From the NCBI RefSeq assembly GCF_963678635.1, contig NC_087067.1:36349966-36397685 (forward strand): a stretch of 47,720 nucleotides of DNA, in the 5' to 3' direction. The notes beneath the pieces are model-generated. The model saw only the letters and a program-made list of their open reading frames with translations, did no database searches and was not told the origin of the DNA. The stretch comes from Symsagittifera roscoffensis (Eukaryota > Xenacoelomorpha > Acoela > Convolutidae). Positions 20,212 to 28,609 of this stretch are shown piece after piece; the stretch's first letter is position 1; the number at the start of each line of letters is the position of its first letter. Position numbers and translations under genes: made by a program.

Positions 20212-21440
20212 AGGAAGGTACGGATACACCGCTGGACCTGGATCCAAACGAACAGATCGAAGCGGACGATGAAACCTTACCCTACGCAGAGGAAGATTGG
20301 CAGGATCCCGAACAGATAGAGGTTCCCAAGAACATGGAACCGGATCTTCCGTTCACCATACAGACTCGTCAGAAGGACCGGATGAGACCAAGAAAGAAAT
20401 ACAATCCTTACGGTGACGACTTTGTAGTGGATAGGATAGATCTAAAGAAGATAGTGGAGGAAGTAGTGGGTCTAGAGGAAATAACTGTGTCACAAGACAT
20501 TGACATAGTCGATGATCACGACGATGAGTGGGTTGACGACTGGTCAAAAACCAAGGTAGAATTCGACGACGAGCAACAGCAGTCTTACGAACAAGACTTG
20601 ACGAACCTGCGTGTCTTAGAGTGGCTGAATGAAACGACCTCGGATCCTGAGGAGACCAGTGTCACAATTCAAGACGTAGATTGTGAAAGCATGCAATACA
20701 TCAAGACCGAACGAGATGATTCTTCCTGGGCTGCCCAGGAAGGACGACTACTCATCCCAGCTTCTAACCTTGACTTGATACCCGGTATGCGATCGACGGG
20801 GACGTCGATGGATGTTTTTGTCCGGGGAGTGGGGGTAGAACTTACCCACACTGAAAACTTGGTAATAAAAAAATTAAGAATAGCAAGAGAAACAGGAGAC
20901 TTAGAAGCAGAATCAGGCGAAGAGCCTAAGAAACCTGACATAGGCAGGGTAGTTGAGTCATATTTTAACTTACCAAATGAACATTCAGGTAACATAATAC
21001 TAACAGACAGTGATTTCATACTCACAAACAGAACATGTGCGATAGCAATCACCGCAGACATGAGTTTTAGGACAGCGTTAGCGGCAGATTTTAAGAGAGA
21101 ATACAAAAACGTGGAATTCCTTTGGAAGCAAAGACCAGGGATAGGGGGCGTGGCAGCCTTACCTCCGGCGACGTCGCAGATACCGGGAAAATACTTGTGC
21201 TTTTTGGTAACGAGGGCGACGGAGAAGCAGCACGTGGACCCAGAGAACCTAGTCTTGTCTTTGACGAGGCTGAGGGTCTTCCTAGTCGAAATGGACGTGA
21301 AGGAGCTCTCGCTTCCAGTGTACGATCCAAATAGAGCAAGACTGCATCCTCGGGAATTGTACGCGCTTGTACACGTGATATTCTCTGATACGAACATACA
21401 AGTATATCTACATAAGAAATATTACTTAAGTATAGGCTGA
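20193..21440 (+). pseudogene. Pol C-terminal extension with macro-like domain
   Basis: Open from about 20193 to TGA at 21438-21440. The first ~260 codons are acidic and repetitive in composition (DDETLPYAEEDW, SQDIDIVDDHDDEWVDDW), probably disordered. The last ~150 residues (from about 20985) resemble macro domains of the TARG1/OARD1 type. In order: a GNIILTDSDFI strand, NRTCAIAITADMSF, LAADFKREYKNVEFLWKQ, GGVAAL, KYLCFLVTRAT, PENLVLSLTRLRVFL, ELSLPVYDPNRARL and VIFSDTNIQVYL. This matches the family's order (NCAH...SxD, FK, GGVA, YLVTK, ENL...SL, LPxxGCGLD, DTxIxVY). The GCGLD-type loop is replaced by YDPNRA and the Lys after Thr is Arg, so hydrolase activity is doubtful and binding uncertain. 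Macro domains bind or remove ADP-ribose. Its place in a retroelement is discussed in the findings. Confidence 0.62.
20820..21027 (+). repeat. Internal duplicate of 13261-13495
   Basis: Starts at gtccggggagtgggggtag and ends ctcacaa. In this copy it is part of an open coding frame, so it is likely the original, and the leader copy is derived. It begins with the same gtccggggagt word that precedes the second LTR family's PPT/LTR junctions. Confidence 0.9.
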
Positions 21441-21839
21441 GTGATGTGCGAGAGAGTGTTAGGCCAAAGACTAAGTTGTATGTAATATGTGATATGTGTG
21501 TTATGTTATGTTATGTTATGTGTTAGGTTATTAAGATCATGGGTAAGTAGGGGTTAGTGACCATGAACAACTAAATGACGATCTTGGGAATAGATCCAAA
21601 GTTTGAACTGTCCAATCTAAGGTCGAATTCCAAAATTTTAGAAACCAATTGATTTTAATAAATTTTAGGATAAATATCTTTTTATCTGAACTGTTTTTAA
21701 GCAAATTTTAACGATATATGTTAAGGTGAAACAGACAAGTGTGATATTTGTGACTTTTTTTTGTAGATCCTGATTGATCATTTAATAACTCACTTGAGTC
21801 AAATATCGAATCGAATCAAATCAAACTTGAAGGAATAGA
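21441..21839 (+). other. AT-rich intercistronic region
   Basis: Four hundred bases without a gene between the pol stop and the next ATG. It is AT-rich, with a ttatgttatgttatg short repeat near 21501-21520 and a T9 run near 21751. Given the cistron that follows, it could hold an internal promoter, a splice acceptor (tttttttttgtag near 21752-21765 is a plausible one) or an internal entry site. None is proven. Confidence 0.45.
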
Positions 21840-22205
21840 ATGGACAACTTCAACTTGGATGAATTGATGGACCTGGCAGAGGCATATGTAGGACCGATGA
21901 TAGATGCGATCTATCGTCGGCTGATCGATCGAGACTTCGCTCTGGAGGACCCAGAGGTAGTCATGTTGCTGACCGCCCTGATCAACATCTTGGGGCACGA
22001 CAACCGTGGGGACCGCCCCACGGAAGTCCTGTTGATGGCAGCATATGGAGAAAGAGGAGTACTAGACCGCCCGAACATGAGAGTGATGAGGTGGAGAAAC
22101 GGGGCTTCTCAGGGAGTGACTTGGCGAATGAGCCTGGATTGGGAAGTTCTAGGACTTACCAACCAGGTGAGATGCCAATGCCCTCCAAGCCCAAACCTGG
22201 GCTGA
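21840..22205 (+). pseudogene. Second cistron, N-terminal piece
   Basis: ATG at 21840 after the intercistronic region. It begins M-D-N-F-N-L-D-E-L-M-D-L-A-E-A-Y-V-G-P. The first ~80 residues are helical with alternating charge (AIYRRLIDRDF, VVMLLTALINILGH). The frame then overlaps the larger SGNH ORF at 22091 in another frame. The most economical reading is one gene running 21840-23881 with a single frameshift between about 22078 and 22205. I do not recognise the N-terminal domain. Confidence 0.55.
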
Positions 22206-23881
22206 CGAGAATGCATCGGGAGATGAACAGCGAGGCGACCTCGTCTGGTTCACCACTGAGAGCAGCTGTGCCACCAAAAAGGGCGAAAGTAGGACAGGAA
22301 GTTCAGACGAACCAAACCATGCAAGGTCTGGATGAGATGAACGAAGAACTGAAAAGTACGAAGAAGGAGCTGGACGAGATGACCAGAAGCATGCTCCAGA
22401 TGGAGGAAGATCGGGACATGTGGAGAAAATTGTTTGAAGACTGCAACAAAAAGCAGGGTCAAGAGATTGAGCGCTTAAGGCAGGAATACAAAGAGCGATC
22501 GGAGCAGATGGCATTGACAACAGCCGTGGAGAAAGTGATACCTGCAAGGGATATTCCTCGTGGGCAGTCCCCGATGGAGCTCTTGACGCCTCGAGAAATG
22601 AGTCAAACAACGGAGACACGACCTCCAGTAGAGACAAATCGAGTAACGATCCAGGATCCTAGTGACACCTTGGGTGACCCCGTCGTAGAACAGACAGTGA
22701 GGAAACTGATAGAGACAGCTGGACGACTGGTCGCTAACAAGAATGCGCCAGGTTCCGGGGTGACTGCACCCTATGGAACGATTGACGATACGGGCAGAGT
22801 ACAACTCTCCCAGACCGTGATCAGACAGGGGATAAGTGACTTGACGCCACTTATGGGGAGCTCGAAGGCCCCAGAGAGAAGAATACAGAAGATGCCAACG
22901 AAGAAAGTGTCTCGCGTAATAGACGTACAAAAGAACAATCAATTGAGATATAAATTCACGGGAGTTGCGGAGACAGATCCGAGAGCTTGCTTCAATCGAG
23001 CGACTTGGAACCCGGCAGTAAACCTGCAGCAACCACCACTCGGGACATCTCATCTGATACTGGGAGACAGCTTGGTCAGAGTGCTGTCAAATTTGAGGAC
23101 CTCGTGGGTCACCACGGTGATGGCCTTTGGAGGAGCGACGATAGCCCAATTATATCGGATGGTGGAACTGATGAATCCAGGGAGGATTCCCAATGTGATG
23201 ATCTTAGTTGGGACGAATGACATCTCCAGAGGTTCAGACGAGCAGGAAGCACTATGGGAGTCAATGATGGTGTGTTTGCTTACTACCCTCTGGCAGAAAT
23301 TCAGTTGCGCGGTACTGACCGTTTGCACTGTGCCCATGAACGCGAGAAGCCTGACAGCCTCAGGAAGAAGGCACAACGAGGAAGTCGTAAGATGGAACAG
23401 CATCTTGAGGAACCTAGCAAGTCGAAATGCCGGAAGAATGATCCTCATGGACATCGAACATGAGTTGAGAGCCATGGATCAGGCCAGACTGACCACAGAC
23501 GGCATCCACTTCGACAGTATTGAAGGACAAGCTTGGTTGAATCGAGTCTTCCAAGAGCGGTTGGACGAGCTGGAAGCAGAACTCTTTGACACAGGAGTGC
23601 TGAAGGAAGAAGGAACAGTGAGTGACGCGGTGATTACCACCTTTGTGCCTCCTAGCTTGGAAACACGCTTGGGTACGGTCCCGGCCGTCACGAACTACAG
23701 GCAACAAAGCTCCAGCGAACCAGGTCGAAGAACAGACGTACAGGATCGATTGGGAGAAGCACCGATGAGGAGGACTATTCATCCTAGGAGAAGAATAGGA
23801 CCTGTCAACCCAATCGAAGAGACAGCAGGCACATCTAGATCGGACACTAGATCGGAGACGACGAGTACCAGTCGAGAGTAG
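22091..23881 (+). CDS. SGNH/GDSL hydrolase-domain protein of the LTR element
   Basis: 596 codons, probably the body of the gene that starts at 21840. Residues ~75-145 are a heptad-rich coiled coil (LDEMNEELKSTKKELDEMTR). A disordered linker follows. From ~315 to ~500 lies an SGNH hydrolase-like domain with every hallmark. Block I is HLILGDSL (Ser327). Block II Gly is in AFGGATI (347-348). Block III is LVGTNDISRG (Asn376) and block V is TTDGIHFDS (Asp470, His473). Ser, Gly, Asn and His are the family's catalytic and oxyanion residues, and the Asp-x-x-His pair completes the triad. The C-terminal ~80 residues are Arg/Ser/Thr-rich. There is no signal peptide, so the protein is probably intracellular. 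Substrate unknown. It lies 21 bases before the next ATG. Confidence 0.8.
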   Translation: MEKRGFSGSDLANEPGLGSSRTYQPGEMPMPSKPKPGLTRMHREMNSEATSSGSPLRAAVPPKRAKVGQEVQTNQTMQGLDEMNEELKSTKKELDEMTRSMLQMEEDRDMWRKLFEDCNKKQGQEIERLRQEYKERSEQMALTTAVEKVIPARDIPRGQSPMELLTPREMSQTTETRPPVETNRVTIQDPSDTLGDPVVEQTVRKLIETAGRLVANKNAPGSGVTAPYGTIDDTGRVQLSQTVIRQGISDLTPLMGSSKAPERRIQKMPTKKVSRVIDVQKNNQLRYKFTGVAETDPRACFNRATWNPAVNLQQPPLGTSHLILGDSLVRVLSNLRTSWVTTVMAFGGATIAQLYRMVELMNPGRIPNVMILVGTNDISRGSDEQEALWESMMVCLLTTLWQKFSCAVLTVCTVPMNARSLTASGRRHNEEVVRWNSILRNLASRNAGRMILMDIEHELRAMDQARLTTDGIHFDSIEGQAWLNRVFQERLDELEAELFDTGVLKEEGTVSDAVITTFVPPSLETRLGTVPAVTNYRQQSSSEPGRRTDVQDRLGEAPMRRTIHPRRRIGPVNPIEETAGTSRSDTRSETTSTSRE

Positions 23882-23902
23882 AGACCGAGCAGAGGCTCAT
23901 TG

Positions 23903-24878
23903 ATGTGGTCGAGACCCATACCGTCTCCCTGGCATATATACAAAGACGAACTAATGAAGCTGCATCTCCAGAGAGTAAGCTTCATCGAAGATGCAAGAAG
24001 GATGCTGAATGGAGCGATGCTATCCGTCAGCAGATTGTACTCGATAACCGGCGTAGACTGGTTGATAGCCGCTAGCATAAATTTCAGCTCCACGACGGCC
24101 TTGAGATTTGCTGACTTGGAGGGACTGCCCTCTAACAACACGATGGGACCAGTGAATGCGAGACCGTTGCAAGATGTGAGGTTGAACCATAATGAGGGGA
24201 ATCGTGAAGAGAGACCAGGAAGATTCCTGACGACGAGAGCGCCGATTGGACTGTGCGAAGACCCTGGAGAAACAACACAAGCAATTGACGGTATTGTTTG
24301 GAAATGTAGTGATGAAAGCTAGAACAGAAACGGAACTGATAGCAGATTGCCATGGAGGAACCGATGTGAATCTAGTGACTGCACTAGGATTCTACAGCAT
24401 GTTTGGTTCTTTAGAGTCACTATTGAATCTGGAACAGAAACATGAGGTGGTCACAGCCATCAGTGTAGAAGTATTCCTAGGAGTTCTGCAGACTGAACAG
24501 AAATACATAGGGAAATGGAAGGAAGCAATCGAGACAGAAATGAACACCAGACACAGCGAGACTTATTGTAGACGATCAGGAGCACAGTATTTGGTGGGTT
24601 CAATGTTGGCTCCAATGTGCAGGAGCAGATATCCCGTACATTTCGTGGCTGTGGACGTGAAGAGTACAAGAACGATCGTGGATCAAGCCTTCTCAGTGCC
24701 GAAGTGTGTGAGATTGGCGAGAATGTCTGAAAAGTCTTACGAGTTACCATGTAAGATGTTCTCAGCAGTTCCGGAGAGAACCAAAGAAAAATTGGAGTCA
24801 ATACTAGGAAAGAAGTTCATGGGATATGTGAGTGGGAACTTCAGTGACTTTGAGAGACAGAAACAGAGAGGATGCTGA
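23903..24878 (+). pseudogene. Third accessory ORF region, frameshifted, unrecognised
   Basis: Two overlapping frames, 23903-24322 and 24246-24878, probably one gene broken by a frameshift near 24246-24322. The ATG at 23903 lies 21 bases after the SGNH stop. The first frame begins M-W-S-R-P-I-P-S-P-W-H-I-Y-K and includes VDWLIAASINFSSTTALRFA. The second includes FGSLESLLNLEQKHEVVTAI and CRSRYPVHFVAVDVK. No motif recognised, and no clear signal peptide or membrane anchor, so I do not call it an envelope. A stretch ggatgctgaatggagc near 24000 recurs near 24870 at the gene's end, a possible recombination footprint. Confidence 0.5.
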
Positions 24879-24890
24879 ATGGAGCCATCC

Positions 24891-24923
24891 TTGTTGGTTG
24901 GCAGGACTGTCCTGCAAGCCAAC
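24891..24923. repeat. 33-base palindromic repeat, copy 1
   Basis: Starts ttgttggttggcaggac and ends tgcaagccaac. GTTGGC pairs with GCCAAC, and GCAGGAC with GTCCTGC inside it. An exact second copy is at 26310-26342, so the pair brackets the last ORF of the element. Confidence 0.85.
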
Positions 24924-25800
24924 TGTCACAGATTACAATGCAGTAGATGAGAATGATGAAGTCCACCGAGTGATGATGGAAGTGGAACCATTGCTGGAAG
25001 CTTCGGGAAAACGTAATTGGAGGAGCATCATGTTGACGCATGATGAGTTTCCTTGCCACTGCTTGCTGCAGACCTGGTGGTAATCCAAGCGTAGTAATCT
25101 GATGTTGATCTGGGACTCTGGAGAGCTGCTCTCCATGGGTTTACCAGATTCATCACAGCCCGTAACGATAGTGATAGTGGGAGTTATGATGGCGATACGA
25201 TGGCTGGAAGCTCATGTGAGAGAAAATAACAGACAGGAGGCACCGACGAGAGAACAGTTGCGGAAATTCGATTGTCTAAAAGATTTAGATCTTTTTGAGA
25301 CAATGTGCAAAGTTCTAAACATTCCGATGGAAGTGCAGAAGATATGGGCAAGAAAACGATTGATGCCATGGTTCAGAGCTAACATGACTGCATGGTTGTA
25401 CGAGTATGCGAAAAAGCATATGTCGAAGCATGGCAGGGTGTACAGTGAATATCAGCTGGACATTGGAGCAGGAGCTTTCAAGCGAGCTCTCGTGACTCAT
25501 CGGAATGCAGTGATCACCGCTGTGAAAAGAATTTCCAGGACGAGTGAACGTAGTGGAAAGGAGAAGGCAGAGGTGCTGAAAGAAGATTTGGAGAGAAACG
25601 TGACGTTGTGTCTCCACAACAGCTTCTGCAGAAACAGAGAATCTAACGTGGATCCCCTACCTTGTTGTAAACAGAGGGTGGAAGAGCAGAAGTGTTGGAG
25701 GACGGCTTCCAGCAGCGTCAGGATAGCTAACGACGTGTTACAAGATACAGAAACTGAGAGTGCAGAGTCAGTATCACAGGAGGAAGAAATGGAACATTGA
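24924..25800 (+). pseudogene. Fourth accessory ORF region, one nonsense codon, unrecognised
   Basis: One frame, open from before 24924 to TGA at 25798-25800 with a single in-frame TAA at 25081-25083. It contains NDEVHRVMMEVEPLLEASGK, then after the stop a hydrophobic VTIVIVGVMMAIRWLEAHV stretch that could be a membrane segment or a buried helix. Later comes MPWFRANMTAWLYEYAKKHM and a C-terminal half with RNAVITAVKRISR and ERNVTLCLHNSFCRNRESN. The end is Ser/Glu-rich. The C-terminal half is clearly homologous to a relic at 27958-28155, so the gene belongs to more than one element lineage. Function unknown. Confidence 0.6.
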
Positions 25801-26602
25801 CGGATGACCGAAAAACAAGATGAAAAAAAAGATGAAATTAGAAGAATTTAGAAGTTTTAGAACTTCTAAACGACGAAAAAAGAAGAAAACAAAGGAGTGA
25901 TGAAGAAAAGTTAAAACTCAGAGTTGTTTTATGTGTGTGAAAAACTCAAGTGAGAAACCAAGCAACCAAATTGTAATTGAAAACTGAAACATTAAGTTGA
26001 GTTTTGAAATTGTTGCATTTATAGATTTGCATTTTGATTTTAGTTGAAGTGGCTTTAGAGACACTCACTTACTATTTATTTAGGAAGGCTTAAGTGAAGG
26101 AGTATATTTAAATATTCCAGCCTGCATGACTGTTTTTAATCAGCTAGGAGAACTGATCACTTTGTGGTGACATGGAAGGCTTGAGTAATCTCTCGAAGAG
26201 GGAGATTGTTTCATTGTTCTTTCTAACCACAGAGTTTCTTAGTTTTAGTATTCAAGGACAATAACAAGCAAGATTTCCCAAGGGAAAAGCGTAGTAGGAT
26301 AATTTTAGCTTGTTGGTTGGCAGGACTGTCCTGCAAGCCAACACCTTTTAAATCTAAGAGAAAAAGTTTTAATCGGGACATTGACATTGGAAGTCAGAAA
26401 ATATGTTTTATCTTAAGTCATATCCTCAATGTGCAGATTAATGAGAGAATTTGAAGGCTATAGTGATGTAGTATGATGCCATTTATATTCTGCAGTGAGT
26501 CGATGTGACGTGGATAAAAGTAATTTCGTGCATTTTGTAAATTCTGTTCGATGACACTGTAACCATTTTACGAACATTGCGTGATTCAATGAGGATATTG
26601 AC
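25801..26602 (+). other. 3' non-coding region of the LTR element
   Basis: No gene seen. AT-rich sequence between the last ORF and the right LTR. It holds the second 33-base palindrome (26310-26342) and a purine-rich stretch near 25808-25900 (aaaaaacaagatg-like words). Confidence 0.65.
26310..26342. repeat. 33-base palindromic repeat, copy 2
   Basis: Exact copy of 24891-24923. It lies about 510 bases after the stop of the last ORF. Confidence 0.85.
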
Positions 26603-26620
26603 CGGACTGTCTGGGGAGTA
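26603..26620 (+). promoter_or_regulatory. Polypurine tract and LTR junction
   Basis: The word ggggagta directly precedes TGTGAC of the right LTR. The same ccggggagta/LTR junction precedes the copies of the second LTR family (for example 29614-29623). This conserved position fits the plus-strand primer site, though the purine run is short. Confidence 0.6.
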
Positions 26621-27509
26621 TGTGACATTCGACCAGAATGAGAAAAATGCAATCTCTGCAGAATTCGAATTTTTAGCAGCGAGCCTTCCGGATTGGTGAT
26701 TATTAAGAATTAAGAACGTTTTTGGAACGATTGGCCAAACGGTGAGGGCTGGAATATTCTGGTATTTTAAAATTTCAAAAATTCGAATTATGACGTCATA
26801 ATTCTGAGAAACGTCAGAAAAGGCCATTTTGGCTAAAACAAGAAAGAAAAACAGAACAACATTAGCTGCGCTAACAACAACTACGAAATCGAGATCGGAA
26901 AACGACAATGAGTTGCAGGAATAGCAGTGAACACTCCGAGTTGCAACTATTGTGTCGCTACAATAGTTGCAAGGCCGTTGCAGACAACGGTGAAGGGTGG
27001 AAGATAGCCTTCCGGATTACAAAGAAATCAAGATTAACGACCTTGATTCAGTGAAACTTTCATTCTTTTATATAAGCTTTTAGCTTCTTGTCATGTCCTG
27101 ATTTGAATTTAATTAACATCTAGATTCATTTTGATAAGGATGAGAAGCTAGGAGTTGGGGGAAAGGGTTGATCCATCTTCGATGGAGATGATGAGTTTTA
27201 TCTACTGAACAAAAACAATAGTAATATAATAAGTAGTAGCCCTGTTTTTAGGAGTGACCTCGTGGTCTGGGGATACTGAGACCCAGCCATGAGCTCACTA
27301 TTTCTGCATGTAATTAAGTTAATTTGAGTGTTTTGACCGAAGCCGAAATCAGTAACGTTTTTGTCGACCCGATGTTAGAAAGACCACCGAAAAGTACTGC
27401 CTTGGTAGAGACGGTGAAAAGCATGCAAAGCTCTGTTTAGACGTTAGCCAGTCGTCTTAAGACTTAGTTTTGTCTTCCGTCGATATGTATATTCCGGGCG
27501 AATGTTACA
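26621..27509 (+). repeat. Right LTR of the 17-kb element
   Basis: 889 bases. It lacks 31 bases present at 11004-11034 in the left LTR and otherwise differs from it at roughly a dozen positions by eye (about 1-1.5%). That is moderate age for an element already this broken. TATATAAG at 27070-27077 replaces the left LTR's TATATAAA. Confidence 0.95.
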
Positions 27510-27654
27510 ACACTCTGGACGGCTCTCGACTTGCTGTGTTCACCATCCCAATTCCATATCAGCTGAGTTCATTCCAATTTTGTTTATTTATTTAACTTCC
27601 TTATTCTCTATACCTTACGATCAAAATAGTAGGTGCTAGTTCTCTTTACCATTC

Positions 27655-27918
27655 TGTGCCAGTCGGTCACATTTGGAAGTTTGACCTTGAGCAACGCAAA
27701 AGAAATGATTTTGGGGTGAAATTCGACTTGAGCATGTCATGCTCCCGTTTCTTGCGACAACTGAAAATATCAGTAAAAAAAAGATCAGAAGAGTCGAACT
27801 ACAACCGCGGAAAAGTAGTCAAAAATAGCAGCGGGAAATTGATATTCGCAATTCCGATACATAATTCGAACGCGAGTAGAGCTGTCTTATTCGAAACAGA
27901 AGGCAGAGTGATTGCGAG
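27655..27918 (+). repeat. Truncated, diverged copy of the second LTR family
   Basis: Begins TGTGCCAGTCGGTCA and follows the 5' ~270 bases of the 886-bp LTR with several substitutions and small gaps. It then switches abruptly at about 27918 to protein-coding relic sequence. It is preceded by 145 bases of unrecognised sequence after the 17-kb element. Confidence 0.85.
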
Positions 27919-28390
27919 CTCCTGGCTGAGATAGGGCCGGAAGCCTTCAAGAGACCATTGCTGACCCATCTTAATGCAATCACCAAGGGTTGGAAGAGAG
28001 TTGGTAGGCTGTCTAGAGATAATATCACGTGGAGGGAGTCATTATTGGAGGAAGACTTGGCGAAGAACGTGAGCTTGAGCTTGCATAACTCTTTTTGCTT
28101 GAAAAGGGAGTCCAAGTTGAAGGGTTTGCCGAACCAGGCGAAGAGATTGCAGGAGTAGAGGGAATGGATACGATTCTATGAACAACTAAAGGCTTGGGAA
28201 GAGATCGTGTTCAGCTCCGACGATGAGGAAGAGCTTTTGAGGCAGATTACAGTGTCGAGTGCATCAGGGCCCAGCACCTCAAGGGCGAGGAGCACGAAAT
28301 GAGCAGGCTGCTCAGTGTCGGATTCTTGAGTCTTGAGCGGGGAAAGGAAAGGGACTTGAGCGTGAACTCGGATGAAATCTGAGGTCAAGG
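27919..28390 (+). pseudogene. Relic of the last accessory ORF from a sister element
   Basis: The frame from about 27958 reads LTHLNAITKGWKRVGRLSR, LLEEDLAKNVSLSLHNSFC and LKRESKLKGLPN. This aligns with VTHRNAVITAVKRISR, VLKEDLERNVTLCLHNSFC and RNRESN of the 24924-25800 region. A Ser/Glu-rich tail follows after a TAG at 28156, as in the intact gene. So a related element, probably the one whose LTR lies next to it, carried the same accessory gene. Confidence 0.75.
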
Positions 28391-28456
28391 AAAAAAAAAT
28401 TCAATGAACCAAATTATTTTTTTAATATGCTATATCTATTGTAGAATGTAAATTAT

Positions 28457-28527
28457 AAAAGGGGCCCTTCCGTTTAGGTACGGTCGTGCGCAAGCTGGAT
28501 AGGGCCCATACGAGCATTATATAAAGG
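28457..28527. repeat. Structured ~70-bp module, copy C
   Basis: Same module as 4604-4672. GGGCCCT (28462-28468) pairs with AGGGCCC (28501-28507), CCGT/ACGG form the inner hairpin with loop ttaggt, and TTATATAAA closes it (about 28517-28525). Relative to the RT relic on the minus strand next to it, this copy lies downstream of the gene, TATA end first, as copy B does for the plus-strand relic. Confidence 0.8.
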
Positions 28528-28609
28528 GAAGCACTAACTTCTTTATTAAAGAATAAAACGTATTTACAGATATACAATGAAACAAACGGGTATATAAAAC
28601 TAATAAAAA

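Larger units (their letters stand above)
10571..27509 (+). mobile_element. ~17-kb Ty3/gypsy-type LTR retrotransposon with accessory ORFs
   Basis: Bounded by two direct LTRs (10571-11490 and 26621-27509) that differ at about a dozen positions plus a 31-base deletion. The LTR ends form an imperfect inverted repeat: TGTGACATTCG at the start and CGAATGTTACA at the end. Order inside: leader, gag, protease, RT, RNase H, integrase, a long acidic C-terminal extension ending in a macro-like domain, a second cistron with an SGNH hydrolase domain, and two more ORF regions. Integrase after RNase H is the Ty3/gypsy order. No flanking target duplication is visible (ctaca on the left, acact on the right). 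At 16.9 kb it is two to three times the usual size for the group. The copy is inactivated by frameshifts, a nonsense codon and a changed RT catalytic residue. Confidence 0.93.

Noticed and set aside
13539-23881. Many minus-strand frames of 60-240 codons, including one of 242 codons at 20669-21397
   Set aside because: Antisense shadows of gag-pol and the SGNH ORF, with no motif of their own.
23900-25800. Envelope gene of an endogenous retrovirus
   Set aside because: No signal peptide, furin-type site, fusion peptide or clear C-terminal membrane anchor in either ORF region. The only strongly hydrophobic stretch is short and N-terminal.
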